In this document: positions 36,700-45,338 of the stretch, piece after piece
Numbering within the stretch: the stretch's first letter is position 1
Layout of the letters: each line of letters opens with the position of its first letter
From: Polynucleobacter sp. MWH-Jannik1A5
GTDB lineage: Bacteria > Pseudomonadota > Gammaproteobacteria > Burkholderiales > Burkholderiaceae
NCBI RefSeq assembly: GCF_018881795.1
Contig: NZ_JACVPQ010000001.1
Coordinates: 697,376 to 761,375, forward strand
Direction of reading: 5' to 3'
DNA length: 64,000 nucleotides
Made by a program: the position numbers and the translations under genes
Notes under the pieces: model-generated
Databases searched by the model: none
Seen by the model: the letters and a program-made list of their open reading frames with translations, nothing else
Told to the model about the DNA's origin: nothing

Positions 36700-37722
36700 T
36701 TACGATTCGATTTTTGGATCGCGTCCCATCAGTTTTTTAACGGCCTCATGCGGCATCAGCTTTCCAGATAATACTTCGCCCATCATGGCTGTAATGGGCA
36801 TTTCCACACCCAGACGCTTAGCAAGATCTCCAACAGCTTGGGCGCATAGAACACCCTCAGCAACGTGACCAAGACTAGCTAGTATTTCTGGCAATGATTT
36901 GCCAGCTGCTAACTCGAGACCAACACGGCGATTGCGAGATAAGTCACCCGTGGCGGTCAAGATTAAATCTCCAACACCAGTAAGGCCCATACAAGTTTCA
37001 GATTTACCACCAGCAGCTTTTACTAAACGCATCATTTCTGCCAGACCTCGTGTTAGCACTGCAGCACGAGCATTCAAACCTAAATCTAGGCCGTCACCAA
37101 TGCCAGCTGCTATGGCAAGAACATTCTTAACGGCGCCACCCAACTCAACACCCACTAAATCATCGCTTGAGTAAACGCGCATATTTCCGTGATGGAAAGC
37201 GGCTTGGACTATCTCACAAAGCTTGGTGTTTTTGCTTGCAACGGTTAGCGCGCAAGGCATGCCTGCACCAACTTCACGAGCAAAACTTGGGCCAGACAAG
37301 GCACCATACGAATGCGTTAAGCCATGTGAGTGAAGCTTGCTTTCACGTTCGACAACCTGATGGGGCAATAAAGCAGTATTGGGCTCTAGGCCTTTACATA
37401 ACCAAATAATATTGAGTGGATGCTCAGCAACCTTCAACACTTGAGCCATTGTTTCAGAAAGACCTGACATTGGCGTAGCAATGACTAAAAGGTCATCACT
37501 AGAAAGCCTTTGAATCGCAGCAGAAAAATCACACTCAAACGTTAGCCCTTTGGGCAATTGAACGCCTGAAAGATAGTCACGGTTCTCACCGCTCTTTTGA
37601 ATATCTTGTAATTGGTCTTTGCTGCGAGACCATAAACATACATCTCCCTCTTGGAGGTGGCGGGTGGCTTGCGCAGCCATCGCCGTCCCCCATGCACCAG
37701 CACCAAGAAGCGTTACTTTCAT
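36700..37722 (-). CDS. gpsA: Glycerol-3-phosphate dehydrogenase [NAD(P)+]
   Basis: Makes sn-glycerol 3-phosphate for phospholipid synthesis. The 340-residue protein begins with the nucleotide motif LLGAGAWGTAMA, has GPSFAREVGAGMPCALT, the catalytic lysine in ELGGAVKNVLAIAAGI, and the C-terminal GLTGVGDLILTATGDLSRNRR. It lies 24 bases downstream of secB on the same strand, a conserved proteobacterial pairing. Confidence 0.97.
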   Translation of the reverse strand: MKVTLLGAGAWGTAMAAQATRHLQEGDVCLWSRSKDQLQDIQKSGENRDYLSGVQLPKGLTFECDFSAAIQRLSSDDLLVIATPMSGLSETMAQVLKVAEHPLNIIWLCKGLEPNTALLPHQVVERESKLHSHGLTHSYGALSGPSFAREVGAGMPCALTVASKNTKLCEIVQAAFHHGNMRVYSSDDLVGVELGGAVKNVLAIAAGIGDGLDLGLNARAAVLTRGLAEMMRLVKAAGGKSETCMGLTGVGDLILTATGDLSRNRRVGLELAAGKSLPEILASLGHVAEGVLCAQAVGDLAKRLGVEMPITAMMGEVLSGKLMPHEAVKKLMGRDPKIES

Positions 37723-37746
37723 GATCTGAGTGCTTACTGAATAAGA

Positions 37747-38268
37747 CTAGTGAGGAAGAATGATTTTGCTCTCATCAGCATCATCCTTCTTTTCTGATGC
37801 TGCTTGTTGAGCCTGCATCAAGCGATGCTCATACATGCCATGGAAATTAATCTCATTCAAATGTATCGGCTGGAAACCTGCACGACTAATAGCATCGGCA
37901 ATGTTGGAGCGCAAATAAGGATACAAAATGGTTGGGCATGTAATGCCTAGCATTGGATCAACTTGCTCAACGGGAATATTATTGAACTCAAAAATACCAG
38001 CTTGCTTTGCCTCAACTAAGAACAACACCTTTCCCTCAACTTTTGCAGTGACAGTTGAGCTCAGGGAGACTTCAAAAATCTCGCTACTGACAGGAATAAC
38101 TGAAATGTCGACCATGACCTCTACTTGAGGCTCGGCTTGAACTAATAAAATTTGTGGCGAATTTGGCTGCTCAAGAGACAAATCTTTCAAATAAATGCGT
38201 TGAATACGAAATGACGGCTCTTTTGAGCTATCAATACCTTCTTGAGGTGCGGAAGATTGTTCAGTCAT
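37747..38268 (-). CDS. secB: Protein-export chaperone SecB
   Basis: Tetrameric cytosolic chaperone that keeps preproteins unfolded and hands them to SecA. The 173-residue protein has the core [34 protein letters not shown] and the helix [22 protein letters not shown], with an acidic N terminus and tail. Length compares with 155 in E. coli. It sits between grxC and gpsA, as in most beta- and gammaproteobacteria. Confidence 0.97.
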   Translation of the reverse strand: MTEQSSAPQEGIDSSKEPSFRIQRIYLKDLSLEQPNSPQILLVQAEPQVEVMVDISVIPVSSEIFEVSLSSTVTAKVEGKVLFLVEAKQAGIFEFNNIPVEQVDPMLGITCPTILYPYLRSNIADAISRAGFQPIHLNEINFHGMYEHRLMQAQQAASEKKDDADESKIILPH

Positions 38269-38295
38269 TGCTAACTTTCTGTTGTATTGAATTTA

Positions 38296-38550
38296 TTAAA
38301 CTAAAAGTGGATCGAGCTTGCCTGCTCTATCTAAGGCAACCAAGTCGTCATAGCCACCTACATGTGTATCACCAATATAAATTTGGGGAACTGTGCGGCG
38401 TCCAGTGCGAGCCATCATGGCCTCACGCTGGGATGGGTCACGATCAATCAAGATCTTTTCTAAGTTGGCAACACCTTTTTTGATCAATAGCTTTTCTGCC
38501 ATGACGCAATATGGGCAAACCTGAGTGCTATACATTGTTACTGGAGGCAT
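38296..38550 (-). CDS. grxC: Glutaredoxin 3
   Basis: An 84-residue glutathione-dependent disulfide reductase with active site CPYC (Cys12, Cys15), the TVPQIYIG cis-proline loop and the glutathione-binding HVGGYDDL. Member of the rhodanese-grxC-secB-gpsA series. Glutathione is made by gshA/gshB in this window. Confidence 0.97.
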   Translation of the reverse strand: MPPVTMYSTQVCPYCVMAEKLLIKKGVANLEKILIDRDPSQREAMMARTGRRTVPQIYIGDTHVGGYDDLVALDRAGKLDPLLV

Positions 38551-38560
38551 TAATTTCTCC

Positions 38561-38974
38561 TTACTTCACTAGAGGAAGAGCTGCTTCTTTCCAAGCCTGA
38601 ACACCGCCATCCAATACGCCTACTTCAACAAAACCCAGTTTTCGAGCTTCAGCAAGGTGCTTGCGGGAATGGGCGCCAGTTTCACAAACCAAGACAACTG
38701 GAAGCTTACGGTCTAACTTAAGCTTTTCAATGGCAGCAGTCAAACCAGATTCATTAACAAATTTGGCACCAGGCAGATGTCCGGCCTTAAAGAGCTCTGC
38801 AGTGCGCAAATCGAGCACATAAGCTTTGCGACGGTTAATCCAAATCGTTGCCTCAGTAGGCGACAAGCCTTTTCCGCCAATAAGCGTAGATAATGTAGGT
38901 AGGAAAAGCGCTGCGCCCGAAACCAACAGAAGGGCAATAAGCGCTAAATTATCAATTTGCGTGAGAAAGTTCAT
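38561..38974 (-). CDS. Membrane-anchored rhodanese-like protein
   Basis: 137 residues: one N-terminal membrane helix (about 10-32) and a single rhodanese domain with DLRTAELFKAGHLPGA and the active-site loop around Cys97 (VLVCETGAHSRK). It resembles E. coli YibN, likewise located upstream of grxC and secB. Likely a cytoplasmic sulfur-transfer or scaffold domain tethered to the inner membrane. ATG 38974; GTG 38977 is an alternative. Divergent from gpmA with 22 bases between. Confidence 0.93.
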   Translation of the reverse strand: MNFLTQIDNLALIALLLVSGAALFLPTLSTLIGGKGLSPTEATIWINRRKAYVLDLRTAELFKAGHLPGAKFVNESGLTAAIEKLKLDRKLPVVLVCETGAHSRKHLAEARKLGFVEVGVLDGGVQAWKEAALPLVK

Positions 38975-38996
38975 CACCGGATTATAGAATGGCTCT

Positions 38997-39686
38997 ATGA
39001 AACAACTTGTCCTTATTCGTCATGGCGAATCCGCCTGGAACCTTGAAAACCGCTTCACTGGCTGGGCGGACGTTGACTTAACCCCAAAAGGTGCAGAACA
39101 GGCCCTAGCGGCAGGTGCAAACCTCAAAAAAGCAGGTTACGAATTTGATATCGCCTACACCTCGGTTTTAAGGCGTGCGATTCGCACTCTCTGGAACGTA
39201 CAAGACACCATGGATTTGATGTGGCTGCCCGTTGTGCATAGCTGGCGTCTCAATGAGCGTCACTATGGAGCGCTCACCGGGCTCAATAAAGCAGAAACTG
39301 CAACAAAATATGGCGATGAACAAGTTCATATTTGGCGACGTTCATATGATGTACGTCCACCATTGCTCGAACATGAGGATGAGCGCAACCCCAAAAACGA
39401 CCCTCGTTATTCAAAACTAAATCCTTCTGATATTCCATTAGGTGAGTGCCTGAAAGACAACGTTGATCGTGTATTGCCATTGTGGAATGAATCTATTGCG
39501 CCCGCACTGAAAGCAGGCAAGCGTGTTCTCTTAGTAGCACACGGTAATAGTATTCGCTCACTAATTAAATATTTAGATCAAATGTCTGATGAAGCCATTA
39601 TGGAAGTCAATGTTCCTAATGGTGTGCCACTAGTTTACGAATTAGATGATGACCTCAAACCTATTCAACACTTTTATTTGGATTAA
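38997..39686 (+). CDS. gpmA: 2,3-bisphosphoglycerate-dependent phosphoglycerate mutase
   Basis: Glycolytic mutase of the histidine phosphatase family. The 229-residue protein has the phospho-histidine motif [18 protein letters not shown] (His9), the second histidine in [11 protein letters not shown], and [16 protein letters not shown]. Length matches E. coli GpmA (250) less the C-terminal tail. It is followed by ctpA after 11 bases. Confidence 0.97.
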   Translation: MKQLVLIRHGESAWNLENRFTGWADVDLTPKGAEQALAAGANLKKAGYEFDIAYTSVLRRAIRTLWNVQDTMDLMWLPVVHSWRLNERHYGALTGLNKAETATKYGDEQVHIWRRSYDVRPPLLEHEDERNPKNDPRYSKLNPSDIPLGECLKDNVDRVLPLWNESIAPALKAGKRVLLVAHGNSIRSLIKYLDQMSDEAIMEVNVPNGVPLVYELDDDLKPIQHFYLD

Positions 39687-39697
39687 AGCAAAGAGCT

Positions 39698-41131
39698 ATG
39701 CGCCAATTTCTAAAGAATTTTGCACTGATCGCCGTTGGTCTTATTGCTGGTGTAGCAGCTACGATCCAGCTTTCTGCGACCGCCCAGCAAGGCTCTCAGC
39801 TCCCGCTGGATGAGCTGCGTACACTTTCTAACGTCTTTGCGCAGATCAAGCGTGAGTATGTCGAACCGATTGAAGATAAGCAATTATTGACAGATGCAGT
39901 CAAGGGAATGGTGAGTAGTCTTGATCCACACTCCACCTTCTTAGACAAAAAAGATTTTTCAGAAATGCAGGAGCAAACTACCGGAAAGTTTGCTGGTCTT
40001 GGAATTGAAATTACCTCCGAAGATGGAGTAGTAAAAGTATTAAATCCCATTGAAGATAGTCCTGCTGCACGCGCAGGTCTCCAAGCGGGAGATTTAATTA
40101 CACGTCTCGATGACAAACCAGTGCGAGGTATGTCTCTCGACAAAGCAGTCCGTACTATGCGCGGTACACCAGGAACCAAAATTACATTGACAGTGTTTCG
40201 TAAGAGTGAAGAACGTAGCTTTCCAGTAACCATCACTCGCGCAGAAATTAAAGTTCAATCTGTCAAAACCAAAATTCTCGACAACGATATTGCTTGGGTA
40301 CGTATCACGAGCTTTCAAGAGCGCACCGTTCCTGATCTTGCTAAGAAATTAACCGATATCGCCAACCAAGATCCAAAACTCAAGGGCATCATTCTTGACC
40401 TTCGTAACAATGGTGGCGGCCTATTACAAGGCGCCGTAGGAGTCGCAGCTGCATTCTTACCCGCCGATGCCATTATTGTGTCTACTAAAGGCCAGTCCCC
40501 TGATTCGAAGCAAGTATTTAATGCCACGCCAGCTATGTACCGCCTCAATGAACCAGGCGACCCTCTAGCAGGAGTACCGGCGATATTTAAAAAGCTTCCA
40601 ATGGTAGTTTTGGTAAATGCCTATTCCGCTTCTGCCTCTGAGATTGTGGCTGGTGCACTCCAAGACTACAAACGTGCAACCATCATTGGAAAAACTACTT
40701 TTGGTAAGGGCTCAGTACAGACTGTTCGCCCCCTAACGAATGATTCAGCACTCAAAATTACTACCGCTTACTACTACACCCCGAGCGGTAAGTCGATTCA
40801 GGCTTTTGGCGTTAAACCAGATATTCCAGTAGATCAAAATAAGGATGGCGATCCAGATGATGTATTGATCACCCGTGAGATTGATAGCGAGAAGCACCTG
40901 CGTAATAAGCAATCTGCTGAAGACAAACTGATTAAAGATCGTGAGCAACGTCGCCTCGAAGAGCTACAACGCATTGAAGAAAAAAATGCCAAGAAAACTC
41001 CTGAGGAAAAAGAGAAAGACAAAAATAAGAAGCCCACTGAACTTGGTAGCGCAGATGACTTCATGCTTTCTCAAGCAGTGGCCTTTATTAATGGCCAGCC
41101 TGTAAAACGCTCATCATCCAAACTCGAATAA
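39698..41131 (+). CDS. ctpA: S41 family C-terminal processing protease
   Basis: Periplasmic tail-specific serine protease, 477 residues: signal or anchor segment (about 8-26), a PDZ domain (about 90-170, with GLGIEITSEDGVVKV and AARAGLQAGDLI), and the S41 catalytic domain with SASASE (310-315) and the catalytic lysine in FGKGSVQT (Lys337). The C terminus has a charged, Lys/Glu-rich stretch (about 405-445) likely coiled-coil. In other bacteria CtpA trims or degrades envelope proteins such as peptidoglycan hydrolases. Confidence 0.96.
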   Translation: MRQFLKNFALIAVGLIAGVAATIQLSATAQQGSQLPLDELRTLSNVFAQIKREYVEPIEDKQLLTDAVKGMVSSLDPHSTFLDKKDFSEMQEQTTGKFAGLGIEITSEDGVVKVLNPIEDSPAARAGLQAGDLITRLDDKPVRGMSLDKAVRTMRGTPGTKITLTVFRKSEERSFPVTITRAEIKVQSVKTKILDNDIAWVRITSFQERTVPDLAKKLTDIANQDPKLKGIILDLRNNGGGLLQGAVGVAAAFLPADAIIVSTKGQSPDSKQVFNATPAMYRLNEPGDPLAGVPAIFKKLPMVVLVNAYSASASEIVAGALQDYKRATIIGKTTFGKGSVQTVRPLTNDSALKITTAYYYTPSGKSIQAFGVKPDIPVDQNKDGDPDDVLITREIDSEKHLRNKQSAEDKLIKDREQRRLEELQRIEEKNAKKTPEEKEKDKNKKPTELGSADDFMLSQAVAFINGQPVKRSSSKLE

Positions 41132-41142
41132 TTTTTACGCGC

Positions 41143-41895
41143 ATGAATGATGAGCAGTTACTTCGCTACTCAAGGCATTTACTGCTAGAGGAAATTGATG
41201 TTGCTGGCCAAGAAAAACTGCTGGGCTCGCATGTATTGGTCATTGGCGCAGGCGGCCTAGGTAGCGCTGCTGCACCTTACTTAGCGGCTGCAGGAGTAGG
41301 TCACATCACCCTAATGGATCATGATGCAGTAGAGCTAACGAATTTGCAGCGCCAAATCATGCATGTCGAAAGTAGTATTGGCAAAAGTAAAGTTGCCTCT
41401 GGAAAAGGGTTTCTAGAGCGCCTAAATTCCACCATTCAAATTGAAGCTATTCAAGCTAAAGCGACTAATTCCCTCCTGGATGAGTTATTGCCGAGTGTGG
41501 ATGTAGTATTAGATTGCACAGATAATTTTTCAACAAGACACCTCATTAATGCTGCCTGCGTTAAAAACCAAACTCCATTGGTTTCAGGGTCAGCGCTTAA
41601 ATTTGACGGTCAAGTGAGCGTCTTTGATCCTCGCAACCCAAGCTCACCTTGCTATGCCTGCATATTTTCTCCAGATGAGCAATTTGAAGAAGTCAGCTGC
41701 TCTAGCATGGGCATCTTTTCGCCACTAGTCGGAATTATTGGTGCTATGCAAGCAGCTCAAGCTTTACAAGTTTTGATTGGTTTCGGTGAAACCTTGATGG
41801 GGCGTATGTTGCTTTGGAATGGACGCACCACCCAGATTGATGAAATCCGCATTAGCCGCAATGCCGAATGTTCGGTATGTGGCACGGCACACTAA
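41143..41895 (+). CDS. HesA/MoeB/ThiF family E1-like adenylyltransferase
   Basis: 250 residues with the ATP loop VIGAGGLGSAAAPYLAAAG, NLQRQIMH, the catalytic-cysteine region EEVSCSSMGIFSPLVG, and two zinc pairs CYAC and CSVC. Such enzymes adenylate the C terminus of a small ubiquitin-like sulfur carrier (MoaD for MoeB, ThiS for ThiF). Which one is served cannot be decided here; neither moaD nor thiS is in the window. It converges on ptsI with 4 bases between. Confidence 0.92.
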   Translation: MNDEQLLRYSRHLLLEEIDVAGQEKLLGSHVLVIGAGGLGSAAAPYLAAAGVGHITLMDHDAVELTNLQRQIMHVESSIGKSKVASGKGFLERLNSTIQIEAIQAKATNSLLDELLPSVDVVLDCTDNFSTRHLINAACVKNQTPLVSGSALKFDGQVSVFDPRNPSSPCYACIFSPDEQFEEVSCSSMGIFSPLVGIIGAMQAAQALQVLIGFGETLMGRMLLWNGRTTQIDEIRISRNAECSVCGTAH

Positions 41896-41899
41896 ACCT

Positions 41900-43651
41900 T
41901 TAGGACAGCAATCGTTCTAAAGCCTTGGCTTGCTCTTCGGGCTCATAAGCTCTTAAGACCCTACCTATGCGGGCTTTTAGTAAACCTACATTAGCTTGCA
42001 AAATCTCGCGCTTCACCAATAGCAGCTGACTAAAGTGCATTGAAAAATCGGTCAGGCCCAGCGCCAGCAATAACCTTGTTAACGCAGGATCACCAGCCAT
42101 CTCGCCACAAACCGCCACAGGCACATTAGCGCGCTTAGCTTGTTCAATGATGTTTGCCAATAAATTCAATATCGCTGGATGCAGCGGATCATATAAATGT
42201 GCAACCGCGTGATCTGCCCGATCGATTGCTAAGGTGTACTGGATTAAATCGTTAGTGCCAATAGATAGAAAATCAAAGCGATTAATAAACAACGGCAATA
42301 CTAATGCGGCAGCCGGAATTTCAATCATGGCACCAACTTGAATATTGGGATTGAATGCTTTGCCACGTTGATGCAATTGTTGCTTTGCTTTTTCAATCAA
42401 TCTAAATGTTTCATCGATTTCTTTAGCATGTGCCAACATCGGAATCATGATGCGAGCTTGACCATGCGCTGATGCGCGCAAGATCGCTCTCAGCTGCGTC
42501 AAGAATATTTCAGGCTCAGTGAGGGACCAGCGAATCGCCCGCAAACCCAGTGGTGATGTGCCAGTTTGAGAAATATCGCCACCGCCACCTAAAGCTTTAT
42601 CAGCGCCAACGTCAATCGTTCTGATATTGACGGGCAAGCCATGCATCAAATCCACTACACGGCGATATTCTTGGTACTGTTGCTCTTCATCAGGTAAAGC
42701 TTGCTTGCGATCCATGAATAAGAATTCAGAGCGAAATAGACCAACACCTACAGCACCCAACTTCACAGCCTGAATAGCATCTTCTGGTAATTCGATATTG
42801 GCAAATAACTCAATTTCAACACGATCAGCTGTTTCAGTTTTTGCATGCTTTAACTGCTGAAGCTTACGAGCCTCTTTTAAAACTTGAGTTTGTAGCTTGC
42901 GATATTCAGACAAGAGTTGCTCATCAGGAGCAACTACAACAACGCCACGCTCGCCATCTAATACCAGCCAGTCGCCATGACGGATCATTTCACTCGCGTG
43001 GCGAACTCCTACTACCGCAGGAATCTCCATGCTACGAGCCACAATAGCGGTATGTGAGGTCTTTCCACCAAGATCTGTCACAAACCCTGTAAAAGCATGC
43101 TCTTTAAAGCGCAACATATCGTGCGGGGCAATATCGTGAGCAACAATAATGGACTCCACACCGATTTCACTGCCAGGCAAGAAATCAGAGTCATTCAAAG
43201 AGTCTTTTTTCTGCGCATTTAACGCTTTAATAACTCGCTCAGCAACCTGCCGTATATCGTTAGCGCGCTCTTTTAAATACGCATCCTCAATATCTGCAAA
43301 TTGCTCCAAAAGATCATTGAGCTCGGTTGTTAAAGCCCAAGCCGCATTCAATCTTTGAGTACGAATTAACTTAATTGGCTTCTCAGCTAAAGCAGGATCA
43401 GCCAAGATCATGCCGTGTACATCTAAAAATGCTGCCATCTCTTGTGGCGCATCCTTTGGCAAACCCTGACGTAATTGCTCCAGCTCTAGACGCACTTGAT
43501 CAAATGCATCTAATAATTTTTGGGCCTCAGCCTCTTCTTTGCCAGCCTCAACCAAATGATGGCTAACTTCTAATGCTGCGCGCGAAATCAGTACGGCCTT
43601 GCCAATGGCAATGCCTTTCGATACTGGAATTCCGTGCAAAGCAAATGTCAT
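41900..43651 (-). CDS. ptsI: Phosphoenolpyruvate-protein phosphotransferase (enzyme I)
   Basis: First enzyme of the PTS phosphorelay: takes phosphate from PEP and passes it to HPr. The 583-residue protein has the swivelling-domain phosphohistidine at His200 in GGKTSHTAIVARS and the PEP-binding barrel with LFRSEFLFMDR, SIGTNDLIQYTLAIDR and the cysteine in VAVCGEMAGDP. Length and architecture match EI of the sugar PTS (575), without the GAF domain of PtsP. Five bases follow the ptsH stop. Confidence 0.97.
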   Translation of the reverse strand: MTFALHGIPVSKGIAIGKAVLISRAALEVSHHLVEAGKEEAEAQKLLDAFDQVRLELEQLRQGLPKDAPQEMAAFLDVHGMILADPALAEKPIKLIRTQRLNAAWALTTELNDLLEQFADIEDAYLKERANDIRQVAERVIKALNAQKKDSLNDSDFLPGSEIGVESIIVAHDIAPHDMLRFKEHAFTGFVTDLGGKTSHTAIVARSMEIPAVVGVRHASEMIRHGDWLVLDGERGVVVVAPDEQLLSEYRKLQTQVLKEARKLQQLKHAKTETADRVEIELFANIELPEDAIQAVKLGAVGVGLFRSEFLFMDRKQALPDEEQQYQEYRRVVDLMHGLPVNIRTIDVGADKALGGGGDISQTGTSPLGLRAIRWSLTEPEIFLTQLRAILRASAHGQARIMIPMLAHAKEIDETFRLIEKAKQQLHQRGKAFNPNIQVGAMIEIPAAALVLPLFINRFDFLSIGTNDLIQYTLAIDRADHAVAHLYDPLHPAILNLLANIIEQAKRANVPVAVCGEMAGDPALTRLLLALGLTDFSMHFSQLLLVKREILQANVGLLKARIGRVLRAYEPEEQAKALERLLS

Positions 43652-43656
43652 GCTAA

Positions 43657-43926
43657 TTACTCACCTTCACCAAAACGATCATTAATTAATGCTGTCAGGG
43701 CCTGCATTGCCTCATCTTCCTTTTCGCCAACAGTCTCAAGAGTCACAGTGCTGCCAATACCTGCTGCCAACATCATGACACCCATGATGCTCTTAGCATT
43801 AATTTGACGCCCATTACGTGACAAGAATATTTCACAAGGAAATTGCGCAGCCAACTGAGATAGCTTCGCGGAAGCGCGAGCATGTAAACCCAATTTATTA
43901 ATGATTTCGATTTCTGCAATAGGCAT
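43657..43926 (-). CDS. ptsH: Phosphocarrier protein HPr
   Basis: 89-residue phosphocarrier with His15 in NKLGLHARASAKL (phosphorylated by EI) and Ser46 in NAKSIMGVMML (target of HPr kinase, which is encoded at 10541-11527). Both sites present means that this HPr can integrate PEP flux and HprK signalling. Lies between the EIIA(Man) gene and ptsI in one operon. Confidence 0.97.
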   Translation of the reverse strand: MPIAEIEIINKLGLHARASAKLSQLAAQFPCEIFLSRNGRQINAKSIMGVMMLAAGIGSTVTLETVGEKEDEAMQALTALINDRFGEGE

Positions 43927-43943
43927 TGTGCGATGAGCCCTTT

Positions 43944-44366
43944 TTAATCTTGGTTTACTTTTGAACCCAGGCGCAAGATTCCATGCTGCCCGCCAACTAA
44001 TGCCTTTTGTGCAAGCTCTTCTAGACTCTCGCCGCGATGAGAGATGCAGCGCATCAACATCGGAAGGTTAAGTCCCGCCAACACAATCACTGGGGCATTT
44101 AATCCTGATAAGGGACCCAAAGCCTCTAACTTAGATGCAACATTGGCAGGGGTGGCTCCCATGACGTCTGTCAGGATGAGTACGCCATTGCCGGTATTGA
44201 CACCATAAGCTGCCTTCAGCACGCGATCAAAGCTAACCTTGGTGTCCTCGTGCGGAGGAATATCTACCGCACGCACTCTTTCAGGTACTACACCAAAGGT
44301 ATGCTCTGCAAATCCCAACATTGCGCTCGCAACAGGTGTGTGAGCAACGATGACAATTCCAGCCAT
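43944..44366 (-). CDS. PTS EIIA component, mannose/sorbose type
   Basis: 140-residue EIIA of the mannose family: MAGIVIVAHTPVA places the phospho-accepting histidine at residue 9, followed by VDIPPHEDTKVS and LILTDVMGATPANVA. The ATG at 44366 is used; the frame open further upstream lies in gshB. No EIIB, EIIC or EIID partner is adjacent, so it probably has a regulatory rather than sugar-uptake role, as proposed for similar incomplete systems in other proteobacteria. Confidence 0.94.
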   Translation of the reverse strand: MAGIVIVAHTPVASAMLGFAEHTFGVVPERVRAVDIPPHEDTKVSFDRVLKAAYGVNTGNGVLILTDVMGATPANVASKLEALGPLSGLNAPVIVLAGLNLPMLMRCISHRGESLEELAQKALVGGQHGILRLGSKVNQD

Positions 44367-44368
44367 AT

Positions 44369-45310
44369 TTATGCCAATGCTTTCTCTAGTGTTGCCAACC
44401 AAAATTTTGGAACATCAAAATTACTCTGGTCGGTAATTTCAACAAAACAAGTCGGACTAGTCACATTAATTTCAGTGAGGTAGCCGCCAATTAAATCCAA
44501 TCCAACTAAGAATAATCCACGCTGATTGAGTATTGGCGCCAATTTTTCAGCAACCTTTATTTCAGTCTCAGTTAAAGGCATTGCAACGCCTTTGCCACCA
44601 GCCGCTAAATTTCCGCGGATTTCACTACCTTGAGGAATACGGGCCAATGCAAAAGGCACCACCTCACCACCAATTAATAAAACCCGCTTATCGCCCTGGG
44701 CAATCTCCGGAAGAAAGCGTTGAACCATCAGCGTTCTCGCGCCATTTTCACCAAGCGTTTCCACGATACTGGCGAGATTAAGCCCATCAGCGCCTACCCT
44801 AAATACGCCCATACCACCCATACCATCTAAGGGTTTGATTACGATATCCCGATGAATTTGATGAAAACGTTCTACAGCATCCAATTCACGCGTAACCAAA
44901 CTAGGTGGAATAAGCTCTGGAAACTCAGTGATAGAAAGTTTCTCTGAGTGATCACGAACCGCACTTGGCTCATTAAATACTTTTGCACCTTGACGAACTG
45001 CTGCTGACAGCAACCAAGTTGTATTGAGGTATTCAATATCAAATGGTGGATCTGTACGCATGAGCACTGCTGAAAAAGATTTAAGTGCTCGAGATTCAAT
45101 GTCGCCTAACTCATACCAATTAGTAGAACTAGGTTTGATTGTCAAAGATTGGCAATCAGCCACAACCAAGTCATCTCTCCACAAAACATTTCTGCTTTGA
45201 CAAAACCACAATTGATGCCCTGCCTCTTGCGCAACGCGCATCATTGCAAGCGTGGAATCTTTTTGAATCTTGAAAGATTCAAGAGGGTCTGCAATAAAAA
45301 GAAGGTCCAT
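44369..45310 (-). CDS. gshB: Glutathione synthetase
   Basis: ATP-grasp ligase that adds glycine to gamma-glutamylcysteine. The 313-residue protein has the N-terminal FIADPLESFKIQKDSTLAMM, the ATP-binding DIVIKPLDGMGGMGVFRV and the C-terminal LVGLDLIGGYLTEINVTSPT. Length matches E. coli GshB (316). It follows gshA after 28 bases and precedes the EIIA gene by 2 bases. Confidence 0.97.
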   Translation of the reverse strand: MDLLFIADPLESFKIQKDSTLAMMRVAQEAGHQLWFCQSRNVLWRDDLVVADCQSLTIKPSSTNWYELGDIESRALKSFSAVLMRTDPPFDIEYLNTTWLLSAAVRQGAKVFNEPSAVRDHSEKLSITEFPELIPPSLVTRELDAVERFHQIHRDIVIKPLDGMGGMGVFRVGADGLNLASIVETLGENGARTLMVQRFLPEIAQGDKRVLLIGGEVVPFALARIPQGSEIRGNLAAGGKGVAMPLTETEIKVAEKLAPILNQRGLFLVGLDLIGGYLTEINVTSPTCFVEITDQSNFDVPKFWLATLEKALA

Positions 45311-45338
45311 TTTTGCTATTGAGAGATTAGCGTTTCAT